A stretch of DNA of 64,000 nucleotides from Pyricularia pennisetigena (Eukaryota > Ascomycota > Sordariomycetes > Magnaporthales > Pyriculariaceae): the NCBI RefSeq assembly GCF_004337985.1, contig NC_043741.1:6515077-6579076 (forward strand). Reading direction: 5' to 3'. The position numbers and the translations under genes were made by a program. The notes beneath the pieces are model-generated. The model was not told the origin of the DNA and did not search any database. It saw nothing but the letters and a program-made list of their open reading frames with translations. The stretch's first letter is position 1. Every line of letters starts with the position of its first letter. Shown here in pieces: positions 37,489 through 48,357 of the stretch.

Positions 37489-39465
37489 TGGTGGGGTGCT
37501 GAGCACTCAACTTTCCTCCTTGTTTGGAATTATATACATTATGGATGGGTCTTGCTGGTTTGGGGCGTCGGTATTGGACGATCAAGATTAATACCCAGTA
37601 TTCGAATTGATACTTAGTAATTTGCCTTAATGATTGCGGTATATAATTCCTGTTACTAATTGTGACAACTTGTCGATGCTATTTTGTTTTTGATCATTTC
37701 TCGCAACTCCATATTCCATCTAGTTTCTGCCTGATCTGATCTCGATGCGACTCTTGTGACGGGTGGTCCAAAAGAAGAAACTGATGGCACAGTTTGCATT
37801 ACCTTGGTTTTGTGCATTCTGCAGTCTGCAGGACTCTTGTGTTCTGTGTTCCTCTGTGCAACTCACAAAAGTGTCAAGGATAACCCTCAGATACGCCAAA
37901 ACGGGCCAGTCCCTTCCCCTCCCCCAACACGTACATTACCAAGCCTAGATTTGGCCAGATGCGTCCCCCCCTCTATCGCTGCTATCAAAAATTCTGGCCT
38001 TCCCCAGTATGTTCTGTCACCGAACAGAGGACTGACAAAGAAAAAAAAAAAGAAAAAAAGAAAAAAAAAAAGCCACGAGAAACCGGGGAACGGAGCGAGA
38101 GGCGTCCGCGCCCCCATTGGGTACTACTTTCTTTTTTTCTTTTTTGTTTGCAGCTTTTGACAGCCGATGCTCTTTAATTCGTACCGGGGGTGTACTTGAT
38201 TTCTTTTTCTGAAATGTGGCGGGCATAGCGCCAGAAGCTGAGGGTCGACATGGCGCACCCTCCATGTCTTTGTCGACTCGGAGATATAACGTCGGGTGAG
38301 TTGGTTGGGATCTCATGTGAGCAATGCAAGGGCGGTTGGTGGCCGGCGAGTTAGGAGAACAAAAATGGCGTCACACGGATGCGGATCAGCTACTTGATTG
38401 CGTGACGAGGCAGGACTAGACCTAGTCTAGTAAAGGTGTTAGCTTCCATTTGTTGGCCGAGGGTGCAGCATAACTGTTCACATATGCATATAAATCCTAT
38501 TGATAAGGAAGAGAGCTGAGTTCCGCCCAGAAAAAAAAAATAGCTTTAGAACTCGTAATGGTTGTCAACCCTGATGTTACTCGCGGGGGTTGGGAAAACG
38601 AAGGATCCAACAAGATACCACCCAAGGATGACCAAGATGTATGTCTAACTGTTTTGTCTTCTGGCTAAATAGTGTGGACAAATAGCACATCAGCACAGCG
38701 ACGTGGGGGTGGAATTCAGCCTCCAGGAAGCTAGTGCTCACGGCTGAACTTGTCCCGTAAATCCAACCCCGGTAGGCTTTTCACAGATAGATTGGATTTT
38801 CTAGAAGCATGGTGGAAGGAATGGAAAACGGCCGAGGAAATGTTAGATAGAGTCACATAAAAACACAGGCTTCCTACCGACCCTCTTTGTCACCCCTCAG
38901 ATCCAACAGGTATGTGAACTCTGTCGCAGAACCCCCGGCCTCGCAATGGTATACGCAACTGTCACAACGAAATGTGAAATTTCGGGACTCCGAACCAGTT
39001 TATTTTGTGTTTTCGCCCGGCCCTCTCAGCCTTGGCAGTGCATTGCTGTCGTCTGTGAGCTTGATGAAACTTTATACTTGTGTAAGGCTTGGCACGCGAG
39101 GCGGACCAATTTGTGAAGCAACGTGAAACCGCCGCCGCCGCGGCGTCTGGTTGTCCTTGTTCTTGTGTGTCTGGCTTTTGGACAGAGATACTCTCCACGC
39201 CTCGCCAATCGCCCCCCTCGCTATGTCTAGGTGCGAATGACGGTTCCGACGCCGCTGTCTGCTGGGATGGTGAGCTATAGGCTGTCGAGGGGTCAGGTAT
39301 CGGGGATTTCGGGCATTGGCATTTCATGTCGACTTGCAGCCCTTACTATGCCGTATAATAGACTAACATTATGGTAGTATAGTGTTTAAACATATGTGTG
39401 GTATTACTACCGACATCTTTGTTGGGTATACAATAGACAAGATTAGGGGCATCACGGCACTTATG

Positions 39466-39481
39466 NNNNNNNNNNNNNNNN
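39466..39481. other. Assembly gap (16 N)
   Basis: Sixteen undetermined bases; sequence on the two sides may not be truly adjacent. Confidence 0.99.
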
Positions 39482-41434
39482 ACAAGACGCGAGTCTGGGC
39501 CATCCCACTGCAGTTAATAGATCGAATACGACCGACGTACTTTGAGTGTGGCCGTGACTTTAGACGTTTTGTATCTTCCCCATTCTTAGGAAATCTCGGC
39601 CCGGCAAATCAATGTTGCCAGCGTTGCATGCATGTTTATAAACATGACGATGCAGCTTGCAGACAGACAACCCTCGCCAGTACGTACGAAATGCCCACAA
39701 AGCAATCGCAGCCTCGATCTCGATAGTTGTCAATTGACATGCCGCAGTTTGCCACGGACAACAGAATTGACATGTCGCGGCGGCTGGTTTTAACCCCCAC
39801 GTTGGCGAACGCCATGATATCACCAGACATTGATACAGATGAGCCTGCATTGGATGGGCTCACCACACTGCTATGGGATTACAACCACGCAACAGCATTG
39901 CGACTGGTCTGCTGATACTGGCTTAATACCATACATTGAATAGGGCTCTGGCTAGCACCGGCTTCCCCTCTCCCCGAACCCGCAAGAGCGCCCATGGCTG
40001 ATGGTTGGCTCACAGCAAAATCCGATGTCATTGGACGTTCCTACAGAGTCATGTTGGGTGGCTTGGGTGGGGATTTGGGTTGGCCAGTTCTCGTCGATAA
40101 CGGGCCCGACGGGGGCTTTTGCAAGGAAACCGACGGCATTATTACTTCGTCAAAATTTTGCTATTAGCGGCAAGTCGTACCGCTGCATGTCCCCGCGATT
40201 GTCGGGATGAGGGTGCCTCGGCGTCATTTCGCAGTAAATTTCCCAACGCATAGGAACGTGAAGGAACGTGAGGGGGACGGGAATCGTTGACCAGTTCGTC
40301 TGTACGCCTGTCATTTCGGAATCGGATGACAGCTGCTGGCAGATGCAGGCGGAGTACATACATAACTTCCATGGTATTACTCTGCACCCGCCCCGGTACG
40401 TACCTGTAGGTGGGAGTGGGGCCAGGTCAGTCTAGACTATGCCAGATTGGAGTTGTTTTGTTGGAGAAGTCGACCTGACAGGGAGTTAATCGGCCCTGGT
40501 TCGGTGAAAGATGGAGCAAAAAAAAAAAAAAAACACCTTTCCCTTCTCTGAAACACCAATTGGGGGGCAGCGTGGTTGCAACCCATAGCAGCCAGTGTGG
40601 GTTTTGGTGGGCTGGCTAGATGGAGGGGTCTGGTCCAGCTTTCGAGGGTTTCCCATTGATGATGTGATGGATGGTGGGGATAAAAAGGAAAAATATTGTA
40701 CCCTTAAACTGCGTGTCAGTGGAGTCTTTTTTTTTTTTTTTTCCCTTTTTTCCTTGTATAGCTTTCCACTACAATCCCCCAAGAAAACCTAGGCGCAGGA
40801 CTGGCTCGGCTGGCTTCGAATGGCAGGAAATCGTGACGGAGATGTCCCTGCCGCAAATGCATCACCGATACACCCCACCCTTCAGTGGAGAAATGCTGCT
40901 GAATGGAGTGACCTGCAGTATATGGGTTGCAGCGCACCAATTGACTGGTAGAGTCAGCCCCACGGTGGACTCGAGTAGCCCACGATAGCCGACGTTACGG
41001 GTGCACGGGGGTGAATAAGAATGATGACATGGCAATAATCCGGTGGTGTGGTTACTGTGAACGTGTATGCTCTTTGATATGCGAATTAAATAAAAGAACA
41101 TTGCGCGAGATGGAGGGATGACAATGGGAATGTGACGGAATTTGCTAGACTAGTATAGGGCAAGCCTCATTGATAAAAAAAAAGAGTTTTTGCTGTTGGA
41201 TGTCTGTAATAGTGGCACGTGGGCAACCATTAGACCGTCATCGCCATCAGAGCTGGCTCATCGGGACTTTTCGAATAGGGCAAGTCCTCGGCCGACCCCG
41301 GGGATTGTAGTGCGATGCACCTGTCGAAAGTAGCCGAAGCTACAGTTGAGGAGATTGACGGCCCGGCCTGTACTAACTAAAGCATTCGCTCTCTCTACAC
41401 CTCGCCATTTCGAGCGAAATCTTTTTAAGCATCC

Positions 41435-41450
41435 ACACACACACACACAC
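41435..41450. repeat. (AC)8 microsatellite
   Basis: Eight AC units following ATCC. Confidence 0.95.
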
Positions 41451-41896
41451 TTCTGCCACCGGGCTGTACACCACCAACAACAGTCATCCCCCTACCTCAA
41501 GTCGGGAAACACCGGCGGTTGTCGGACAAATGGCTTGGCAGAGCTCTGCGTACAATTGGGATCAGTTACTTGGTTGATCGTGCCTTGTATTGTTGCACAT
41601 GAACTAAATATCCCAGGCACACTGCGGTACCGACTACTGCTGGCTATGTGCTGAAGATCCTGTAGCCGTCAGGCACATCAAGTCGCGCGGCCGCACACGA
41701 TTGCGTACATAGGCGGGATAAACCCCAACCGCTGTGTTCTCTTAGACTCGGATGTACCCGCCTTGTATGAAGTAGCGTGAGGCAAGGCGTAGAACACAAA
41801 CCACCCCCAGTTTTTTAGCCAGCCTTGAATGCAAGCGAACAAGAGGCTTGGCATGGGATGGCACTCGGCTCTGTTTCCATGGATAGATGCGATGCT

Positions 41897-41915
41897 GGGG
41901 GGGGGGGGGGGGGGG
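41897..41915. repeat. Poly(G) tract, 19 nt
   Basis: Nineteen consecutive G on the plus strand, a rare homopolymer able to form G-quadruplex. Its length may be uncertain in the assembly. Confidence 0.95.
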
Positions 41916-42105
41916 TCCCAACTCCGAGGACTGTTCCATTCCTTCGATCCAATCCATCCCACGCATCCCGTGCCTGTCACCATGCGTGCGTTTCCCACTA
42001 GTCTAGGTGGTACTCCTCCTTTGTATGCTGTAGGCTGCATTGCATACCATGTTACTTTACTTTATCTACCTAGCATGGCTTGCCCCTTGTAAGTGCCTAG
42101 ATTAG

Positions 42106-42123
42106 TAGGTAGGTAGGTAGGTA
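42106..42123. repeat. TAGG tetranucleotide repeat
   Basis: Four to five units of TAGG. The related sequence CCTAGGTA or TACCTAGGTA is scattered through the window (for example about 2374-2393 and 42400-42412). Confidence 0.85.
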
Positions 42124-43788
42124 CTTAGTTGTAGGTGAACAGGCCATTCAAGGTGTATGCAACTCCTACATCACGCCGCTCCAGTCGTACCTTGTGTATA
42201 ACAAATGCATCCCTAGGTGGTTTTAAAAAGAACTTGTTCTCCTCCGTCTCTTCTAGCTCTTCCTCCTTGCCTACCTATTCCTCATCGATCCAAGTTTATT
42301 CAACAACCCACCTGTTTTGCCCGCCTTCCCGCCTTGGTTCAGCCCAAAACCGGTTCTATTTCTGAGATGCCGGGCTGTGACGATCCTCCCCGCGGGTACC
42401 TAGTCTAGGTAGTCTAGCCCTCCGCGGGCAGAGCATCAGACCAGCCTGAGAAACATCTATCAATCAATTATCCTGCCGCCCACAAGCTCGACGTCACGGC
42501 TTCTTAACCAAAGGGGATTAAGAAAAAAAAAAAAAAACGTTGAGACCAAGTCGAGATCGAGCTGTGCACCATCATCCGCCTTTCTCATTTCATTTCTTTC
42601 TTTTTTTCCCCCAAGAAAACATCCCACCTCTTGGTACGAGCAAAAGAACAGAGCAAACATACCTCTTTTGGCTGGTCAATCTTCACCAACAATTCCTCCT
42701 TTTCCATCATTTTTTCTCTTTCTTTTTCGCAAAAACTCGAAACCACCCATAGCTTTATTGCAACGGTTTGTCACAAACATCAAACCTACTTTAGCACCAA
42801 CCTGGAAAACTTGGACACCATCACCGCTCCGGTGTGTCCTCCTTAATCTTGTGCTCTACCACATTTTCTGCAACTTTTTCTGGCTTGTCAACAGTCGCCA
42901 ACCTTCAGCGAGCCGCAAGCTCCGGGTTGCCGAATCGCTCAGGGACAATCGGACCGTGAGGCGAGTCAAGCTGCTTGCTGCCAATTCCCATTTTGCCGAC
43001 TTACAGACCCAGTCACTCGAGTGGATCCTATCCCTGGTGTCGCCGCAATCAAGATTCCGCACTTTTGAGGCAGGGACAGCTAATCCGACACACACCCCGG
43101 GGGCGCTTGGAACAGTTTTGCCTGTGCCTGGCTAGCCAGCTTGCCCCCTCAGAAATTATTTTTTTTTATCATTTTATTTTGTGTTCCATCCCGTTTTTAA
43201 TTTTTATTCTCCAGTTTTACGCAATTACTTCTTACTGTGTTACTGGCAGTTCAGCCTGCAATCACCGGACTTCAAACCCGTTCGCCCATGCTGCTGAAGT
43301 CGACTGCGGGAGACACAAAAGCAACGTGCGGTGGCCGCAATTGCGATTGATAACTCTGCTACCCCGGCCGTCTTGGGGCCCCTCATCTACCATCACTGTA
43401 CCACGCTGCAACCTGCCCGCGATAGGTCCGCACGCACCGCGGCGCAACATATTGTTACTACCCCATCAGACATCAAATAGAGAGAGCACAGGCGGGTTTT
43501 GACGCGCGACCTTGCAATTCTGTCAACCGCCACCTCCTGACTGAGCGACGGGAGCCTCAGTTTTACGACCTGCTGAGATAGCAAAACTCTCAGTCTCAGA
43601 ACAAGGAAGTAAAGTTCTCCACTTCCCTGTCTGTGGTTCGCCCACTCGGTTTTGTCTGTCTTCCACATCAATCGGTCGTCGCATCACCCGGACGCTTCTT
43701 TACAGCAACTGAGGCATCAATCCTCATCCTCAGTTCGACGGGCTTTTTTTGTCTCTTGTTTTGCTTAGCAGCGCAACCCGAAAGCATC

Positions 43789-43971
43789 ATGTCTTTTTGA
43801 AGAGCTGGCCAGCGTCTCTTTTTTTTTTTCCCCCGCGTGCTTCTTTTATTCCTTTCCATCTTGATTCTGCCCCCATCTTCGCCATCAATACTCCCCCACC
43901 TCTGAGAACCAAGCAACAATTCAATGTGCAACTGGGGCTCAAACCGCTTGCTACCTGCACGCCACCTTTGA
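43789..43971 (+). promoter_or_regulatory. Two short upstream open reading frames before the copper-fist gene
   Basis: Within 470 nt before the main ATG there is a three-codon frame (ATG TCT TTT TGA, 43789-43800) and a 15-codon frame (43924-43971, beginning MCNWGSNR). If the transcript starts upstream of them they could lower translation. Leader boundaries are not visible in the sequence. Confidence 0.3.
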
Positions 43972-44252
43972 AATTGCTGCAGAACGCCGTCAACTCTGCT
44001 CGATCTCGTCGGCACCTCTTAACATCTCATACTATACGCGACGGGATAACGCCTGTCCAGCAAAACACGATTCCGTCGACACAGATTAGACTGAGAAACA
44101 CCAAATTCACTGCAACCGAGCCTATCGTTGTTGAGTCTGCAACCTCATCAATACAATCCCGAGGAGCGCTTTTCCTTGGATTTCACCGCTTCAAATTCTC
44201 TACAGCAAAACAAACAAGATCTGTTCCCGTTTTATCTTTGCTATTCGGCGAT

Positions 44253-45958
44253 ATGATTATTGACGGCGAGAAGTGGGCTTGCGAGGCCTGTGTTCGCGGT
44301 CACCGGGTCAGCAACTGCCAGCATTCGGGTGAGTTGAGGCAAATTATGCGCCAGAATTTCCCGGCTTCTCCAATTTACCCTCTCTCCAAATCCCTCTCCC
44401 GCCCTGCCTGCCTCCAACACGCGCACCCCTCCCCCTTATCTTAGCTGTAGTCTTGGAAATTTTGCGAAATGCACCCCATCGCCTAGCGCTCTCATTCGCG
44501 CGCATCGAAGCAGATGGAACATCGTCCCGGGCATGCCGTGCGGTGCCACGAGATCTGGAAACGAAACGCTAACGAAAGCCACGCCCGCTCGTTGCAGAAC
44601 GCCCGCTCCAACACATCAACAAGAAAGGTCGCCCCGTATCGCAATGTCAGCATTGTCGTTCTATGCGAAAGTCTCGAGCATCCCACGTCAAATGCGACTG
44701 TGGAGAGAAAACACACAAATGCGCCCACTTGCAGCCAACATTAGAGGGTCATAGGGGTGCGTGTCTTCCCGTTTGGCCCCTGGAGTTGTCTGCTAGTATG
44801 GCTGGCTGAACTAACAGGTCCAATTTTCTTGTCACAGACAGCTGCTGCTGCAACCATGGAGGTCGTTGTTCCTGTTCGCATAAGAAGGATCCACCGTTGC
44901 TTGATCCCGTACCAGAATCCGACTCGGACGAGCCCGAGAAAGCCGCCTCGAGGACCTCGAGCAAGGCTCCGAGCGTCAAGGGCACTCCGCGTGTCAGGCG
45001 GAGGGCGAACACGATACACTCGGACGGCAAGCTCAGTTTCGATGAGAATGGCAAACACAGGCCAACGTACAGGCACGCAAAGGCCTCGTCCAAATGCGAA
45101 CCGTACCCGCTGAAACGTGTGAACTCGCTTCAGAGCGCAAGTGATGGCATTCGCGATACTACCGTTTTGACCGACAGTCTCGATACGTCCCGCAAAGTCA
45201 AGTCAGAAACGGCTTCTCCATTACTGGCAAGTGGCGGAGCTCCTTCAAGCTTCACGCAGCTGAATTCTTCATTAAGGCCGCTGGACTTGTCGGTAATTCA
45301 ATATCCGAGCTATGCTTCCCAGGCTTCCCAAAGCACCCCATGCGACGCCCTGTTTAGTGCAGGCCTAGACTTCGAGCCTGCATGCTTCAGCGCCGGCTTG
45401 CAGCCTCAGATCGAATGGAGCCAATGGGACAGCCTGGACTACTATACAGACACAGTTGGCGACAAGTTCACTCCGTCCAGCTACGATGCACACGGGGGTT
45501 ACAGCAGCGCAAGCGGATTCGATTTCAATGGCTCTGACCAGGCTCCCACGCTGGCAACGACCACTTCGGGTGATGTGTCTGAAGTCGAAGACTTTATGGG
45601 ACCGTCAGCCGATGATTATGACATATCGAGCGGCTTTGGCAATGCAGTTGCAATGGGCAGCTATGGAGCCACGGGGCTCCTGGGAGCTGGTAGCACTGGC
45701 ACTGGTCTGTCAGCTTACGAGATTCCTGATTACACAAGCGAAGTTCCCAAGAGCAGCCAAGAAGGCAGCCTCAGTGGCCAAAAGTACATTGAAACCCCGC
45801 TTGATGATAGCGGTCTCGCTGCTGCAGGCCCACTCGGTGCTGCCTTCACCGAAGATGCGTTGTACTGGATGCCTGAAGTAGCACCCGGCATTCCCCAAAT
45901 GGCAGACTTGTCGTCTGTTCCGGAACCCAATGGCTTGCCCTGGGAACCCCCTCGGTAG
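44253..45958 (+). CDS. Copper-fist transcription factor (Cuf1/Ace1/Mac1 type)
   Basis: Exons 44253-44328, 44598-44756 and 44838-45958 give 451 residues. The N-terminal copper-fist DNA-binding domain is complete: MIIDGEKWACEACVRGHRVS, C-x-H, KKGRPVSQCQHC, CDCGEKTHKCAHLQP. The first zinc site Cys/His residues and the KGRP minor-groove hook are all present. A Cys-rich copper-binding segment CCCNHGGRCSCSHKK follows at the third exon. The remainder is Ser/acidic and disordered, as in activation regions. Such factors sense copper and switch on uptake (Mac1/Cuf1, GRISEA) or detoxification genes (Ace1); which type this is cannot be decided here. The frame is open for 168 codons upstream, but no ATG occurs there and the family always starts at MIIDG-like residues. 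Confidence 0.93.
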
Positions 45959-47840
45959 CCCTACGTTGGCGACTTTGAGCCTATTCTTTCCTTGACTCAA
46001 CCTATATATGTCCTACTGTCTATACATACTCTTGGTTTGGTGTCGATTTCTTTAAAAGTCTGGGTGGGTCACGGATTTCATAGCATAGGAGTGATCATTG
46101 TCGTTCGCTTATATTCATACATGTCTATCTACATTACAATGGCGCAGGGCGGTATTCTCGGGATGATAAAAAAAGAAAAAGATACTCGTGGCGATCATTT
46201 GCCATTCCTTTGGGTGCGTTCAGACGCTACCATCTTCTTGTTTGCATATAGCTTGAGCATCATGCCTATTCTGGGGCATTCTCATGACGGCGTTTTACAT
46301 CTCGGCGGATTTTCAGTACATATTTCTGGTATCGGGTGTAGTGAGAGGAGAGGAACAAACACAAACGTTGAAGATCAAGACAACAAGCATGACAGACCAG
46401 GAAGCTTGAGCATAGACAAACATGCGTGACCAAGGAAGATGGATGAGAATTGCCATTGTTAGTCGGTGTCGTTGAAGCGTTATATGCTTTGTCAAGCATA
46501 TATACGGGCGCATCATTCCCCGTTTACCTTGGCTGTGCTACTTGGCTTCATACTTGGTCCGTGGATCCCCTCTCTTCTTCTCGGCTACCTTCCTCACAGT
46601 ATGGCGCTGTTCAATGATGTTTTCATACAATAATCCAATTGTACAGTCGGTTTCCTTGTTATAGACTCCCTGTTTTATTTTGTTTCTGCTACCCTTTTAC
46701 ACGGTGTATATGATTGTACATACGTTGCTTTCAGCACAAGATCTTCTTAAGGACCTTGGTTCTTGGCAATCGACATAGCTTTGGAGATCGGTGCTACATC
46801 ATGGCATAGCTCGCTATATACTTTGGGGTTCCTCGCACTGACAAAAAGTGTGAGTGGTCTAACGCACGCGACTACTCTTTGCTCGATGCTGTCAAGACAT
46901 TTCTCTCAAATCGGAGTTTGTTTCGTGTTGGCCGTGTCGGATCCAATTTCTGTCAATCCCATAGCGTTGCGGCTGCGCAACGTGCTTTTCTAGGAATCTC
47001 GGGACATCCCGGTCTGTCAACAGTGACACTGGAATATGGAGTACGGACTGGCTGCTCAGCACAGGATCCAGATCATTAACATCCGGCAGCCCTAGTGCGT
47101 AGCGCGGACTCTGCTAGTTAGTTGGAGGCAGAAAAACGGAAAGAAAAAGCAAGCCTGCGATGAATAATCGCGTCGCGCTCGCCGAGGGCAGGGCTAAACT
47201 TGGGGCTGAAAAAAGAAAAAAAAAAAAAAAAAAAAAACACATTTTGACTCGTGTCTATTGCCCTCCAGGGCTTAGTACGTGTTTTCACAAACCGAAAGCC
47301 AGATGAAGCGGTTCATCCCAATTCTCTGAATTGGTCTGATTTCGAGGTGCATGGCACGTCGCGTGAGGGATTCTCAACCCTCGATCGTGGACCTCAAGCA
47401 AACCCCTTGGGAGAGATCGGATGAACTTCTATGATGGGAAGCAGTTGGGTTGGAATCGGAGCAGGTTGGCGGTACTTTTCACCAATGTGCCCCAAGCGCC
47501 GCCATGAGATAGTTCGCGCCTGATTAAATCCGATCTTGCTATTCAAGTCTCATCTGTAAACAAAGTAGCGGGGAGGTTTGGGGAGAGCTGGTGCTCGGGT
47601 AGTGGACTTGTCTAGAACCCGACCTAGACCTTAGTCACTGCAATACGCACGATACGAAGAGAGGATCACATCATGATTGGCCATGAGCGTACTAAGGAGG
47701 GTTTTTTTTGCTCTTCTAATTCTTACCTAGAACGCCGGGTTCTATATTTTACAAATTAGCTGCAATGATAAATGGCAAATGCTTTCACTCACCTTGGGAG
47801 AAAAGCGCCACGCAGCAAAATGCTGAAGATCGCGCTGGCG
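45959..47840. other. Intergenic region, no gene seen
   Basis: About 1.9 kb between the copper-fist gene and the small acidic gene, with an A-rich tract at 47215-47237. Short frames have no family resemblance. Confidence 0.6.
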
Positions 47841-48293
47841 TTAGTAGCCCTGAATTTCGACATGGCCACCCTCGGCGTCGTACTGGACTCTGAGAAGGCC
47901 AACGTTGATGCTCACCGACTTGACGGCGGCGGGCTTGCTTAGTGAGGCATTCGGGACCGAGGTCTCGGCCCAGCTTTGAATTCCCTTGACAGAATCGATG
48001 TCCGTGGTCCTGCCAACGGAAGAAGACACGCTGCAGGTGGTGTTGTTTCTGATTTCCTCCTCTATGTCCTTGTCATTTCGATCGAGCGAATGGGCGTCTG
48101 TCATCTTGACGTCGCCGTCGGCGTCCACTTGACCATCGTAGTTTTCGATGAGGGTGGAGGCGTTGGAGATGCTCTCGTCTTCGTCTGTATCCACTTGGCG
48201 CTGGACAGCGGCATATGCATCCATCATCTGAACGTCGCCGTCAGCATCACGCTGGATGTGCTGGGTGGCGGTTGAGCTTGAGACGGTGGGCAT
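47841..48293 (-). CDS. Small acidic protein with an internal duplication, unknown function
   Basis: A single exon of 150 residues. The start MPTVSSSTATQHIQ is the only upstream ATG of the frame, and a TATA-like sequence lies about 50-65 nt before it. Two related units are seen: QRDADGDVQMMDAYA near residue 14 and QVDADGDVKMTDAHS near residue 55, each followed by an Asp/Glu-rich stretch. The DxDGD core recalls Ca2+-binding loops, but the glycine is misplaced for an EF hand, so binding is not claimed. The C-terminal third is less charged and may form beta strands (VSINVGLLRVQYDAEGG). No signal peptide or membrane helix was seen. It is isolated by almost 2 kb on one side and 3.7 kb on the other. 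No family is recognised; it may be lineage-specific. Confidence 0.6.
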   Translation of the reverse strand: MPTVSSSTATQHIQRDADGDVQMMDAYAAVQRQVDTDEDESISNASTLIENYDGQVDADGDVKMTDAHSLDRNDKDIEEEIRNNTTCSVSSSVGRTTDIDSVKGIQSWAETSVPNASLSKPAAVKSVSINVGLLRVQYDAEGGHVEIQGY

Positions 48294-48340
48294 GATGGAT
48301 GAGAATGCTGAGAGATTGGTCGGAAAATACGGGGAAAGGG

Positions 48341-48357
48341 TATATATGTATATATAC
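48341..48357 (-). promoter_or_regulatory. TATA-like element before the small acidic gene
   Basis: The sequence TATATATGTATATATAC lies 48-64 nt upstream of the ATG at 48293, on the promoter side of that gene. Assigned by motif and spacing. Confidence 0.45.

Larger units (their letters stand above)
37489..44252. other. Intergenic region and probable long leader, no gene seen
   Basis: About 6.8 kb. It includes an assembly gap at 39466-39481, a G19 run, short AC and TAGG repeats, and CT-rich DNA from about 42500 that probably includes the promoter and leader of the copper-fist gene. Open frames of 100-155 codons here lack domains and are rich in Ser, Pro and Phe from CT tracts. Confidence 0.55.

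Noticed and set aside
42668..43135. 155-codon open frame
   Set aside because: Its Phe/Ser/Pro-rich start comes from a CT tract; there is no ATG-supported domain and a competing frame on the other strand.
43749..44252. 168-codon N-terminal extension of the copper-fist protein
   Set aside because: It contains no ATG, its composition is that of a CT-rich leader, and the family begins at the MIIDG-type start.
47841..48293. EF-hand calcium-binding protein
   Set aside because: The DxDGD core lacks the glycine at loop position 6 and the final Glu expected of an EF hand.
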